Assembly (NCBI GenBank): GCA_016748015.1
Contig: JAAOMT010000129.1
Coordinates: 372,001-436,000 of the forward strand
Direction: 5' to 3'
DNA: 64,000 nt
Origin: Geosiphon pyriformis
Taxonomy: Eukaryota; Glomeromycota; Glomeromycetes; Archaeosporales; Geosiphonaceae
Shown here: piece by piece, positions 26,185 through 38,309 of the stretch
How positions within the stretch are numbered: the first letter of the stretch is position 1
Layout of the letters: each line of letters opens with the position of its first letter
Program-made: the position numbers and the translations under genes
Notes under the pieces: generated by a model
The model's input: only the letters and a program-made list of their open reading frames with translations
Databases searched by the model: none
Told to the model about the DNA's origin: nothing

Positions 26185-29100
26185 TCATGTCTGCCTACCG
26201 GCTAACGAATTATACACAAAGCGGAATATTTCTTGGTGATAATGATGGAGAAGTTCTTCAATAGGTGCGTTCCCGAATCGTGCTTTAAATCACAAAGCAT
26301 CAGATTACCAAACTATGAATACAATCAAATTTAAAATCAGTTGAACCATTCAAACCTGGTAATATGCACTTCCCAAAAGCTTTACTCTTTGTCCGGTCTT
26401 TCTTTTCCCAGTAGGGATTACTTTGTGGTACAACATTGAATGTATGCTATAGAGTGATTATTATAACACATTATTACAGAACATTTGAAGAAATACATAA
26501 TTTTGACATTCATGAAAAGAAATATACCTACATCAAAATACCAATTGTGAAGATTCACACCACGGCCCACCTTTGGCATATCAACTTCATTTGCTATCAT
26601 GATAACTCCTGTTACTTTTTCAATCACCAATGGTTCTATAATAAAATTCTCAATGATATTAAGCTTGAACTATTGTCGATAAATTACTAGGAATAATAGC
26701 TCTGCTGACCTCTTTCTGTAATCAGATGAGCAATACTGGGACAACCAACTCCTGCTCCGAGCAAGAATACCTGCTTAGCTTGTGAATTTCTATATATATA
26801 GATATCCATGAAAAAGTTTGTGACAAGTAAATTCTCAAAGCGTTAAAACAATTTTTTCCACCGATTACTTACACAATTATGTTATCCCAAATATATAACA
26901 ATAACTCATTGAGATCGGGTCGCAGCCGTATATCACCCTAGGTAATTGTTATAAATGATTGTAAATAGTCCTTTAAAGAGAAAGTTAAATCATCAATATT
27001 TTCAATACCAGAAGAGGAGGTACATCAACGTCAATTAGAGCACAATCTTGCTTTGTAATTGTGTCTATGAATTTTTGTGAGGTATCAATCTGAGTAAAAG
27101 AAAACTTCCTCAATAAGAAATTCGCAAAAAGAGAAAAAGCTTCAAGTTAAAAAGTATCAAGACCCTACCCACCATATATGATTTCGTGATATTGATAGAA
27201 TTTGTCATAGCTTTGGTCTCCGCCCTATAAAAGGCCATCATAATAAGACATTGGGGACCTAAGATGGAATTATTAATGGGCCTGCGAAAAAATATTTGCT
27301 CTATGATATTACCTAAAATCAGCCCTAAAAATAAGGTAATATTAGGAGAAATTAGATAGGAAAAAAATCAATTCATCAAATGTGATTTTCTTCAAAAATC
27401 CGTTACTTACATGTCGTGGACGAATAAAAATAGAATGTTTTGCTGAAATAGATCTTGACTAAATTTAAAAAAATCATGTGTGTCATAGTTTCAATTATTA
27501 AGTTTATAACCAATCAATTTCCAAGGATACCTGCAAGTAACTTGGTTAAAAAACTTCGAATTTAGACGATCATTTGATATCGGGGCAGGAACCATTCTAA
27601 ATTTATCATAAAGATATCTTGCACGATATGCTTTTAACATTTCTAAGAGAAATTTAGAAATCAAGTGTGAAATGATATGATAGGGACGAATTGATTAAAC
27701 ATGTACTTGGTGGAAATTACCTGACATGTCAATAACAATCTTTCCAGGTGTTCTTTCTAAGAATTGGTGATTGGGATTAAGTTAATTAGTTTATAAAAAA
27801 TACTAAATTTGACTATCTTTAACTTACCTTCTCCAATATCAAGGAATTGTGGTGCTAAAGATTTCCAATAGCGTGACTGTGTATTGACAACATGATGAAT
27901 AGTTTCTACACAATCTTTACTTGGTCTGATGGAATCAAAACTAGCCGGAGATTCACCAAGCAAAACTTTAACGCAAGCTAAGGCAGATTGCGTAATTGAT
28001 TCAAGATTGTAACCACCCTGAATTTTGTCAAGACTGATTAGATTAACTGAAGTCAGTTACTGTACTATACGTGTCTCGTTATACCTCCAATGCCAAAACT
28101 AGTTTCCCCCCTGCTAAAGATTTTAATAAATGAGTCATGTGACCAAAGGCAGTTGGAGTGACGTGATTTTCCCCGATAGGATCCCCTAGATTTTCGAGAT
28201 GAGCAAAATGATAAGAAAAGAGGTTTATTAAAAGATTAATTAAAATTTTTACCTTCTGCTGCATCAAATCCCGCCGAGACAATTACTAAATTTGGGGCAA
28301 ATTCGTAGGCTATTGGCATTACAACTTTATTGAAAGCGTATATATAGTCACTGTCACACATCTCGGCGCGAGGCCATGGAATATTAATCGTCCTTTATGT
28401 TGGCAAGGAAAGAAAATGTAAAAGTCAGCTGGAAGTTTATAAAAAAAAAGTTTGTTAATAGAAATTCTATTATAACTTACTTGCCTTTAGCCACACCTTC
28501 ACCTACATTATTAAAATGTGCCGATTTATTTCCAGGATAAAATTCTCCATCTTCATATCGGTGGATCGAACAGTAAACAACATTAGGATCATCATAGAAA
28601 GCTTTCTGTGTACCATTGCCTGTACATTAAGCAAATATCGCTTTAATAAATAATTAAATCTGTTGGTGGCTAGAACCTCAAATAATAGGTAATCTACCAT
28701 GATGAATATCCCTATATATATATATATTAAAGGGGTATATCCGGAATATAATTAGCCGAAAGATATAATATATGAGTATAAAAACAAAATTTTATAGATA
28801 AAATATTGTTCTAGTTTTTCTCTTACCAATCTAGTATAAATATTCTCTCGACATTATGATAGTTTCTTAGGCATTTAGCTGCCACTGCGACATTATTGAA
28901 TAAGCAAAAACCCATGGCCTCATCGGGTTCGGCGTGATGTCCGGGTGGCCGGACATTTGCGAAACCATTTGATACTTTTCCTGAAATGACTGCTTTACAG
29001 AGTTCAATAACTCCTCCGCATGAAAGTCGAGCACAAAATGCGGTATCATTATTCAGATAAACGGAATTATATTCATCCTCAGCTGCGATTAAATCTTCAT

Positions 29101-29666
29101 CCGACATGTCTGGAAATTTAACGGGAACGTTGGATTGATTAATCGCGTCAAATCAGATCGCTTGTGCACCCATCGCATACATAAATGCGTCGATTTTTGG
29201 ATAAAAATTATATCAGGAAAATTAAAGGGAAATTCAGATCTTTACCTGCAGTTTTTTGTATGGTGTTCCAGTGTTCAGGAGTGTGTACCAAACATATCTC
29301 TTCTTTTGTTGCTTGTCGTGCTGATATCTTTACTAATTTATCCAAACACTTATATTTTTCTAAAATCTTTGTAATTCCGCTTATACGACCAGGATCCTCA
29401 GGGTGATGGTCATCTTCATGTATATTTCCGTGAAAACGCATACGAGGATCATAGACAAACCCGGTTACTCCCTCTTTCAACGGCTGCGGCTCAACCCTCG
29501 AATCAACGTCACCGTTTACCAAGGTTGACGTGTCTTGACCTGGTCGATGTAAGGTTTTATTGGAATTTTTGTTAGCGAGATTGAGCTTGGCGGGTTCGAT
29601 AAGCACATAGGGTTCTTGCTCGCCATTTTCGTCCACCTCCATCGCTAGGTCACAGTTATTCGACAT
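26185..29666 (-). CDS. HDA1: class II histone deacetylase, Hda1/Clr3 type, with C-terminal Arb2 domain
   Basis: Zinc-dependent lysine deacetylase of fungal silencing complexes. Seventeen minus-strand exons: 29666-29246, 29109-28827, 28711-28698, 28619-28481, 28392-28253, 28185-28085, 28017-27828, 27756-27721, 27642-27531, 27458-27411, 27281-27173, 27089-27009, 26937-26873, 26789-26710, 26635-26532, 26446-26356, 26282-26185. They join in frame to 703 aa; budding yeast Hda1 is 706. The catalytic domain (about 70-400) shows PPGHHAE (His198/His199), DWDIHHG with zinc ligands Asp236 and His238, AGFD with Asp329, and GGYN with Tyr369. The Arb2-like domain (about 440-690) shows [29 protein letters not shown] and the end [14 protein letters not shown]. 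Exon 3 is a 14-nt microexon encoding most of the active-site DIHHG. Partners such as Hda2/3 or SHREC components are not in this window. Confidence 0.95.
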
Positions 29667-29830
29667 TTCTATTTCGGGAAATAGGAACTTCCTTAGCTTA
29701 AAATAAAAATTTAAATAAATAAAAATGAAAGAGTCATAAGTTGAAAGTTATAAGTTATATGCTTGTGTATATATCTGTTATTGTTACACCAAGTCGCCTC
29801 CAGAGTTAGAATTTAAAGGGGGAAAAAAAG

Positions 29831-29861
29831 CACCTTGGGACTACCTTGGGATTACCTTGAG
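29831..29861. repeat. three tandem ACCTTGGGA-like units upstream of HDA1
   Basis: CACCTTGGGA, CTACCTTGGG, ATTACCTTGA: three consecutive copies of a 10-11 bp unit, 165-195 bp upstream of the HDA1 ATG. This could be a regulatory site array; no known factor is assigned. Confidence 0.45.
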
Positions 29862-30452
29862 ACCTCGAGGGATTTTTTACGGGGTGGATTATGTTTTCAA
29901 AAAAAAAATAAGTGACTACTTTGAAATTTTTTGTCTTTAAAATAACCACTTTTTTTTTAGAAAAAATATAAAAAATAAAAACAAAAAAGTTTCTTAAAAC
30001 TTTATCTTTTATTTTTGAAAAAGAACAATAATAATTTGCTCAAAAAATAAAATAGATAAAGCTGAGACAATGGAAAATGAAAATCTTAAAAATTTTCTAT
30101 CTGTTTTTAAATATTTCGAAAAAAAACTCTTCTGCTTGAGATTGTGAAGAATATTGAAAAATTGTAAAAAAAATAATAAAATAAAGTGTTTTAATTTGAG
30201 AAATAGAAATTTTCTGCAACAAATTCGATGGATATCATTTTATAAAGAATTTTTAAAAAAAGGTGTAAAAATTAAATATTAAAAGAATTATTGTAATCAC
30301 GTGAGAATATCAAAAAGTTCATAATTAACATTTTTTTATTTTAAACCGTGTAATTTAGTAATCAATTAATTAAGTATCTTGAAAAATTTTAAAAATTTAT
30401 TTATACAAAATTTATTTTTTAAAATATTAAAATGTAATATGAACAAGTCTTA

Positions 30453-30454
<2 letters not shown>

Positions 30455-30486
<32 letters not shown>

Positions 30487-30488
30487 TT
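30455..30488. repeat. (ATT)n microsatellite
   Basis: About eleven perfect ATT units. Confidence 0.85.
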
Positions 30489-31371
30489 ATAATTTTTATA
30501 ATATTGTTTTTAACCCTTTTTCTAAATAATAATTTAACGAATAATATTATATTTAAAATATTTATTTTTAATTTTTAAAACATTATTCATTAAGTTTATA
30601 ATTTAATTTTTTATTTATTTTAGATTTATCAAAAAATCTTTAAATGTATATTAAAATTGTAAATTTATATTTTATTTATAATTTTATTTATAATTTTATA
30701 ATTCAAATAAAAATTAATTAATTTATAATCAATTATTATTATTTATTACATAATTATAATTACAAATCAAAATTACAAATTGTATTATTTTAAATTTTTA
30801 AAATTTTTAAAAAACAATATTTTTATGTTAAACTTTATGGATAATTAAAAAATTATGTATGTAATTATTAATAAATTATAATATACATATAAAATTAATT
30901 TAAAATATTATAATATATAATATATTGTAAATAATAATAATAATAATACTAATAATATAAGTAAAAAATAATTAATATTAATTGGTTAAAAAATAATCAA
31001 ATAAAAATAATATTAAATAATAAAATTACACTTTATTAAACAACAAAAAAAATTAAATAATTAAAAAACATTATAAATAAATAAATTTTATTTAATAAAT
31101 TTTTTTAATATTTAATAATTAAATTTTTTTAATACTTGTTTAAAAATAAACTAAATTTTTAAATAATTATTTGTTTTTTTGTTCATATAAACACGATTTA
31201 TTTGTTATTTATATATAAATATAAAAATTTAAATAATTATAATTTATGTACTTTTTTTGCTTTAACAAAATATAATTTTTTAATTATTTATTTTAACTAT
31301 ATATATAATAATTATAAACATAAATTTTGTATTTTTAACATATGACTAATCATTTAAATTTATATTAAAAT

Positions 31372-32114
31372 AGTGCACAGAAGGTTGCTGGTGGCAGTAA
31401 GAAAGAGGTTGTATGATAAGTGCTACCCTAGTGTATTGTGTTTGTTTTGCAATGAGGTGGAGTTCTCTGATCATGCTTTTACTTGTGTTCATGAGTCTAG
31501 CGTCCGTGATGAGATTTTGGTGGAGGCTTCTGTCCATTGGTCAGCTTTGGCTGGTGGTTCCCCTGCTTCTGCTGTGTTGCGAGTTTTGTCTCGATGTTCC
31601 TTTGATGTTGGGCTGTACACTTTGATGTGCAAAGGGTTTGTGTTGGAGGAGTGGTATGAGGAGGCTTGCAGTGTTTTTGAGGATAAAAAAGTGGCCGTTG
31701 TTTGGATTGTTGATTTTGTCAGGTTTGTTGTTGGGTTACATCGCACTAAAGTATGGTTGGCTAGGGCCAGCCACCGGGTGGTGATGGAGAAGACTGGTCT
31801 GGTCTGTAACGTTGGTGTTGTTTCTGGGCTCTCCTGTAGTATGTCTTCGGTTTTATCTAATAATGTTGTGAGATTGCTTGGTGTGGCCAATTCCTTTGCT
31901 GTTAGCTTTGGTTGTCGGAAGCCTTATTGTTTCTTTTCTGGTCTGAGTAGCAATGTGTGGGTGATTATAGATGTATAGTGTTGCCTTGTCTGGCCTGAGT
32001 AGCTAGCCACATGTAGAAAGTGCATGAGTCATGTTTAGTTTGAGCCTCTTAGTTTGGTTCTATGTACTAGATAGCAATTGGGCTACACTCATTAAATGTG
32101 TTAATAAAAAAAAA
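31372..32114 (+). mobile_element. 5'-truncated LINE, 3' end with intact ORF2 terminus
   Basis: Open from 31373 to 31978 (201 codons). This is the C-terminal part of ORF2 with HRRLLVAVRKRLYDKCYPS, the cysteine motif CLFCNEVEFSDHAFTC and the conserved end. It is followed by a 3' UTR and a TTAATAAAAAAAA tail. It has the best-preserved second-type tail in the window, with GC content far above its surroundings, which suggests a recent insertion. Confidence 0.88.
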
Positions 32115-33841
32115 TATTAAAATAATACTATATTAATTTAATTATGTTTTTAATAATTAGTTTAAAAATACATTTATTAATATATCATAAAATATTAATT
32201 AATTTTTATTTTATTTTATTTTTGAATAAATAAAATTTATTTATAACATAATTACAATTCAATATTATATATATTATAATTAATAATAATTATTGAATTC
32301 TTTTAATTAACAATTTATTTTTAACACATATTTTAATATTTTAATTATAATTATTAATATTATATACATATATATATATATATAATTTTGCTAATTAATA
32401 AAACCAAAAATTTATATATAACAAACTTTAATAAATTATAAATATAATAATTTTTTTGAATAAATAACAAATTATATTTTTATTTTATAAAAGTGTTATT
32501 AATTAAATAAGAATTTTTAATTATAAAATAAAAATTCAATTATTATTTATTTTATTTTATTTTATTGTTTTTATACATATATAAAGATTAGCTTTATTTT
32601 AAAGTATTTAGAATTTTATTTTATTTATAAATAAAATTATATCTAAGAAAAACATTATTAAATAATGCCAATATAATTAATTATTTGAATTTAACGTATA
32701 ATTATCAATATTTGATCATATTTTTTTAGGTTATCTTTATCTAAAATATTAGTTTTTAATTTAAATAATATTTTAGATTTTTAAATACAAGGTATATAAT
32801 TTTCAGGCTATTTTAACTGAAAAGTTCTTTTTCTGGTTTCATTTATATATAACTAAATTTAAAGATCCTTATTTTTATTTATAAAAAACAATTTAAATGA
32901 GCAAGATATTTTTTGATCAGATTTTATTTAAACAAATTAGAATTGTTTAAATGACAATTTCAATCGAAAAAATCGATCACGATACATTAAATAGCTGAAA
33001 ATTTTCTCCTTAGTTGAAATTTTAGTGAAAGGCCGTTTTTAATTAAAAATCATTCTCTTCTGAATTTGATATTTATCAAATGACATTAAAAAAAAAATTC
33101 AAAATATAAAGTAAAGACCAAAGTTGAAGGAATAAAATAATAAATAGCTAAAGAGAAAAGTTTCTTGAAGCAACCAGCCAATGTGAAAAGTACCTGTTAA
33201 CTTGTAACTGAATTCGAATAATTTAAAAAGTAAATAATGTCGCATTTGATCATGAATACAGGTTTTGATATGATTATGAACAACAAGGAACATTTTAATT
33301 TTTAATTTCAAATTCTAGGGATAAAAGGCGAAACTCCAATCCAGAGGGTTAAACTTCATGAGAACAATCCAGGAAAAAAAAATTAGCCGTTTTCGCTTAT
33401 GAAATTATTCAAGTGCTAAACTTTTTGGGCGAGTCATTCTAATTTGAGAATATACCTATAATCAAGTCGAACTTTGATATTCATGCCAGAAACTTGGCTG
33501 CTAGAAGGATTGGTAAAAGGGAAAATCTGTTCAAATTATTCCGTCAACGCTTACGCCCTGTGTAAATGCCCTTTGATTACCATGTTATTTTGTTAGTAGA
33601 TTCGCAAGGTCCCGAATTATCCTCGAAGACGATCTGAAGATTGCGATTGTAAATAGGAGATCAAAGGTCGCACCGCATAATAGGTGGGAGAAATTCTAAT
33701 AGAGCTAAATCTTTCAAAAACTTTTTTGGGAGTACCGATCCACTCGCAGAGAAAGGGGCCAATTTCTCTATATTAATAAACCTTCTTTTTTTACATATTG
33801 CCCCACGACCCATAATTTGATTTCTCGTCTATTTTCTCAAA
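32115..33841. other. intergenic region upstream of the bestrophin gene
   Basis: 32115-32800 is an AT island with TA microsatellite stretches. 33000-33841 is more balanced and probably contains the promoter and 5' UTR. No gene recognised on either strand. Confidence 0.5.
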
Positions 33842-35758
33842 ATGCCAGCTTCAAGTTCTAGGAGAAATCCAACTAAGAAGGAATTCTGGAGAAATTTAAG
33901 GCACCATAGAGGCTGGGGATGGCCTGATGTATTGCATTTCAGGGGTTCGGTAATAAAAACTTTTCCCACAAGTTGTGCTTCTTCGACTAAACTTGAGGAA
34001 GCAGTTAATAAAGGTTTTTCGCTTCTGGGGAAAAAATTGTTAGGTATTCCCAAATGTAATTCCTATTGTATTTAACACAGCTTTATGGACTGTTGGGGTT
34101 TGTTTTCTCTATATCGAATTGGGCAAAACAGCGATTGCTTTGCCAATGGAATTGGGCAAGTATTTGAGTATAATGTTTGTTGGAAATTTCCTGAACTTTA
34201 TTAATTGCATATAAAAACTAATATCTTCGAATAATTGTTGTCTCATCCGAAACAGTTGGCTCTGTTGCTGTAGTGGTTGGCTTATTACTAGCTTTCCGTA
34301 CAAACAATGCTTATGACCGATATTATGAAGGTCGCAAGCTATTTTCAGCCATGTGGTAAAGTGATAAAATTTTTTACACCATTTTATTGATTGATTGAAT
34401 AATTTAAATTAACTGATGATCTGATCACGTGAATATAGTCTAATCTGTTATCTTTATATTTAGCACTCAAGTCAGAAATTCTGCACGGATCTTATGGATC
34501 GGAGTTACTGAGTCCTCGGATCAGGATCATATTGAAAAACAAAGAACCATTAAACTCATGTTGGCCTATGTGGTGGCTGTTAAACATCATCTACGATTGG
34601 AATTCGGCACCCATTGGCCTGATTTGGAAGAGCTTCTTCCAACTGGCTTCCAATTAACCCCATTTGATGGTAATACTGATCAAGAAAGAGCTGATCTTGG
34701 TTCTGGGGGACCAGAGGATCCTACTCATCAATCTGATCAGGAACCAACTGTTGCTCAATCGGATTCTCATCTCGTATCGATAGATCCTGAGCCGATAGAA
34801 CCTCGAAGCTCGATCGAAAACACCATTCGTGGTATAACTGGTATTGGAACAGCGACCTATAGTTTATTACGCAATTCTGTTTACAGCAGGGAAGGCACCA
34901 TATATTACGATGAAGAGGAATGGGGTGGTAACGTGGATGCTAGTATGAGTTTACCCTTGGAAATAGTGATGCATTTAGGTTTATACTTTGACCAGAAATA
35001 CCGGGAAGGAAAAATGGACCCTGCTAGGTTTGGGTCCGCATCTGCCTTCTTGAATGCTTTAATTGAGAATCTTGGAAATTTGGAACGTATTGCAAACACG
35101 CCTATGCCATATGCCTACAACATTCATCTGTAAGTTCTCAACTGCTGAAATGATTCTTTACAGAAATGAATAATTTAATCCGAATTTATTTTAGAAAACA
35201 AGCCGTTACTTTGTATGTCTGGGCGCTTCCTTTGGCCCTTGTGGCTAAACTTTTCTGGCTAACTGTTCCCTGCGTCACTGTGGTTGCTTTCGTTTTATTC
35301 GGTGTTGAAGGAATTGGTGAGTGTAGTAAGATGGGAGATTTTGGCAGAAAATTATTTCAATTTTGAAATTTAATTATTTCGATTTTTCTTTGGTTAGGTG
35401 CTGAAATTGAGAATCCATTTGGTATGTCCATTTCTATAAAAATCAACCCTCTTGACGTTTTAGAAATTTGTCTCAAAAGTTTAAAACAATATATATATAT
35501 ATTTTCTTTCTCTAGGATATGACAAAAATGATCTCCCATTGGACCAGTATTGCAAGGTTCGTCTATATTAATATCTCTTCATTCATAAATCTTGGTTCGT
35601 TTTTGTGCTTGTATTTTTTTTTTCCGTATTTCGAACTCTCTTCCAATTTTGTTAAACAGGATTTGGAAGCTGAAGTCAAATATCTTCAACGTCACATTCC
35701 TCCAAGAAAACCAACCGCGTCATCCAATACTCCTGTCAGTTCCACTGCCCCACGCTAA
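33842..35758 (+). CDS. bestrophin / RFP-TM family anion channel-like protein
   Basis: Membrane protein of the bestrophin family (chloride/anion channels; the fungal members are mostly uncharacterised). Eight exons: 33842-33949, 34044-34167, 34256-34355, 34464-35129, 35195-35316, 35398-35421, 35516-35556, 35660-35758, in frame, 427 aa. The N-terminus has W..VLHFRGS, then TM1 (about 37-63). TM2 (about 78-90) runs directly into FRTNNAYDRYYEGRKL (91-106), the family hallmark. Helices at about 340-373 include the P-rich LPLALVAKLFWLTVP. The conserved cytosolic loop ENPFGYDKNDLPLD is at 378-391. Exon 4 encodes an acidic, Gln/Ser-rich insert around residues 160-235 that is not part of the core fold. 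The exon 2 donor was placed at GTATAA (34168), because the nearer GT at 34160 breaks the frame. Confidence 0.9.
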
Positions 35759-36178
35759 GTTAAAATATGTTCGGAAACAAAGGTTTAAATTAAGGTGAAG
35801 TTACCCAAGCGATAATATTTGCCTTGGTTCCATAATTGATCTGATGGTTTTTTTTCAATTTTGGTCGCTATCAAATTTGTCTATTTTAGGTTTTTGAGAA
35901 ACCTCTTAAAAAGATATTTTTGTAATTATTTAAGCCAGAAGTTTAAATCTTGAGAAAAATGTGTAGAATAAATTTTTTTAATGGACATATCGATGATGAG
36001 AAAAATCATGATATAGGATGTTCATTTTTGGTATTACTAAATTCATTTTTTAATATGGCGAATGATCTACATGATTAAAAAGTCAAAGTGCTACTTCATA
36101 ATTGACAATTGTGAAAATTGTTAATAGCGTACTGTCATATGAAATTTAGATGATAGACAAAAGGAATGCAGAAATCTG
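35759..36178. other. 3' region of the bestrophin gene
   Basis: Likely 3' UTR and spacer. No coding sequence recognised. Confidence 0.5.
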
Positions 36179-36238
36179 CATTGTTTATCAATAAGTGCTA
36201 ACCCTGGATGGATTGTAATATATCAATAATAAACAATG
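36179..36238. repeat. 60-nt inverted repeat (potential hairpin) at the 3' end of the Fanzor-like gene
   Basis: CATTGTTTAT at 36179-36188 is the perfect inverse complement of ATAAACAATG at 36229-36238, with a 40-nt loop. It lies immediately beyond the C-terminal end of the minus-strand TnpB/Fanzor-like pseudogene. In working systems the guide RNA (omega RNA) is encoded there, so a structural role is possible but unproven. Confidence 0.4.
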
Positions 36239-36239
36239 T

Positions 36240-36930
36240 TAAGCATTGGTACTATTTCCCAGAGAGAATCAAGGCTCCTGGAGAAAAATTCCACAATTTC
36301 GACATTTATATATCGCAGATCTTCCGATGTTTTGGATGTTTCCAAAGCAACTACAAATCTTGGGACGTATAAGCTTAATTTTGGATAATAACATGAATTC
36401 TTAATTCCTCTGTTTTGGCTATTAAACGTTGTCGAAATCGATAATGTGCCCAGCCGAAGCATTTTTCGTACTGATTTTGGTATAATTTTTCTTGTTTTTC
36501 CAATTCACCATGTTAGATAGCGTCGAGAATTAATGGGTAAAAAAAGCAATAACTTTTCTGTGAATTTCATTTTGCTGGTGTTTAATTTTTCGTTGTATAC
36601 ATGCTATTGCTTTATCAAATCTTTTAGCTTTCTTCTTTTTGAATTTAGAAGTTGATTGTATTAACTTATTTTTTTTTGATATAAAATTGTCCATGTAGAT
36701 ACAAATACAAATAATACTTCCAATATCTTGTTAACCAATTTTACCTATTCTTTTAGTAGGAGAATACCATGTAAAAGGTGTATGAATGCCAGGATCAATA
36801 GAGACTGCATGAATAAACCTATCCACTTGGGTTTCATGGACTTGTTTTTCTATCTCATAAACTCAAGCAAACTTCCACTCTTTAGTTTTCCGAAAATAAG
36901 TAAGTTTGGTATTACATGTAATTTTGTGTA
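36240..36930 (-). pseudogene. Fanzor/TnpB-like (OrfB, RuvC + zinc ribbon) nuclease, decayed
   Basis: On the minus strand, pieces in several frames follow the order of TnpB/Fanzor proteins. VSIDPGIHTPFTWYSP (about 36815-36750) is the RuvC-I block with its catalytic Asp, followed by KRIGKIG and then a Lys-rich helix (SKFKKKKAKRFDKAIACIQRKI, then HQQNEIHRKV; 36650-36550). Next is WAHYRFRQRLIAK (about 36450-36415), HVIIQN and AYTS, then a zinc ribbon CSC..CRNC with GRSAIYK between (about 36355-36290), and GIFLQ at the end. The segment between the second Cys pair and GIFL, which normally carries the third catalytic Asp, is missing. Frameshifts and stops separate the blocks. The N-terminal part (KTKEWKF near 36880) is weak, and the real start is not identifiable. 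Family members are RNA-guided DNA nucleases carried by transposons. This copy is certainly inactive. Confidence 0.75.
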
Positions 36931-37059
36931 TAAAGGGCCATTTGTTGTTTTTGTAAAAGCCATAATGAATCTTTATTATTATTTGGGCTTGTGTCGATGT
37001 GGACATTCTTATATTTATGAAGTGTAAAGAAAAGTAAGAAAAAAGTGATTCCAAAAAAA

Positions 37060-38309
37060 TTTATTAAAAATTTTGGTCACGAATCGTAATAGTTTGATGT
37101 AACTTCATTTTATGCATTCAGTGCTTGATCAATTTGCTTCATCTAAAAAACTTTGTAAAAGTATGTTCAACTTAACAACAGCTTTACAAAACTTTTGTTC
37201 GCCCCAAATAGCTAAATTATTATTGAAAAGAAGTTGTTTTTGTTGAAAAAATTATAGGTTTTAACCAACTTTTTTCAATATTATTTTCATTTTTTCTAAT
37301 TTAATGTTTTTTCTTCTATCTTATTACTGTATTAAAAGCAAATCTGGCCAATTCCATCCATTATTTTAAGAGTTGTTTTTAAAAATTATTTAAATATATT
37401 TTTTTTGTGCTTTTTAATTTTTATGTTTTTAATTGTTTATTATTTTTGCATTTTAAAATTGATGGTAAAAATATTTTTGGTCAATTCATATTTATTAAAA
37501 ATTAATTTGTTAATAAGAATTATAAATTTTACAAAATTAAAAAACAAAACATATTAAAAAAAGTTGAAATAACAGTATTAATTATAATAAATAACCAAAA
37601 TTTTCAAGATTATTTTACAACTTGTTTATTTTAATAAAGTTTTAAAAAGTTGTTTTTATTGTTTGGTAATAGTAATAATAATTATAGTTAATTATATAAG
37701 TAAACAAATAAATAATCTAAAAATAAAACTATTTACATATAGCAAATATTATTTTATATTAACAATTATTATTAGTTTATATTATTTTATAATAACAAAA
37801 ATAATATATTATAATATATTTTTTTATAAAACTATAATTATGTATATATATATTAATTTTAATAATAATTTAACAATAATTAAAAAATTAATAAAAAAAT
37901 AATTTTTATAAAAACAAATTATTAATATATTTAATAAAATTTTTAAATAATAATTCTTAATTAAAGTTATTTACATTATTATTAATTAAGAATAAAAATT
38001 TACAGTTATATATTTTAAAAAATAGTATTATTATTATTTTGTATTTCTAAATAAAAATATTTTAAACAATTAAAATAATAATTTTAAAAAAAATTTTAAA
38101 ATAACAAATAAAAAATTAATTTAATTTTTAAAAGTTTTTTTATAGCAAATTAAAAATAAAAAATTACTTACAAAATATTAATATTAATAATTATTTTAAT
38201 AAAAAAACTATAAAAACTTATTTTATAATATTTAATTATTTTTTAAAATTGTAATAATTAATTGTTAAATAAAAAAAAATAATAACAAAAAATTTTATTT
38301 TTTTATTTA
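37060..38309. other. AT-rich gene-free stretch
   Basis: After about 37200 it is nearly pure A/T, and the short Ile/Asn-rich ORFs are composition artefacts. No element could be identified. Confidence 0.55.

Larger units (their letters stand above)
29667..31371. other. intergenic region upstream of HDA1 grading into an AT island
   Basis: 29667-30300 is of mixed composition and should hold the HDA1 promoter. Beyond that it is nearly pure A/T with an ATT microsatellite. No gene seen. Confidence 0.55.

Noticed and set aside
36728-37027. Plus-strand ORF with CKRC..INRDC that looks like a zinc motif
   Set aside because: It is antisense to the RuvC-I region of the minus-strand Fanzor-like pseudogene, which has far better family similarity.
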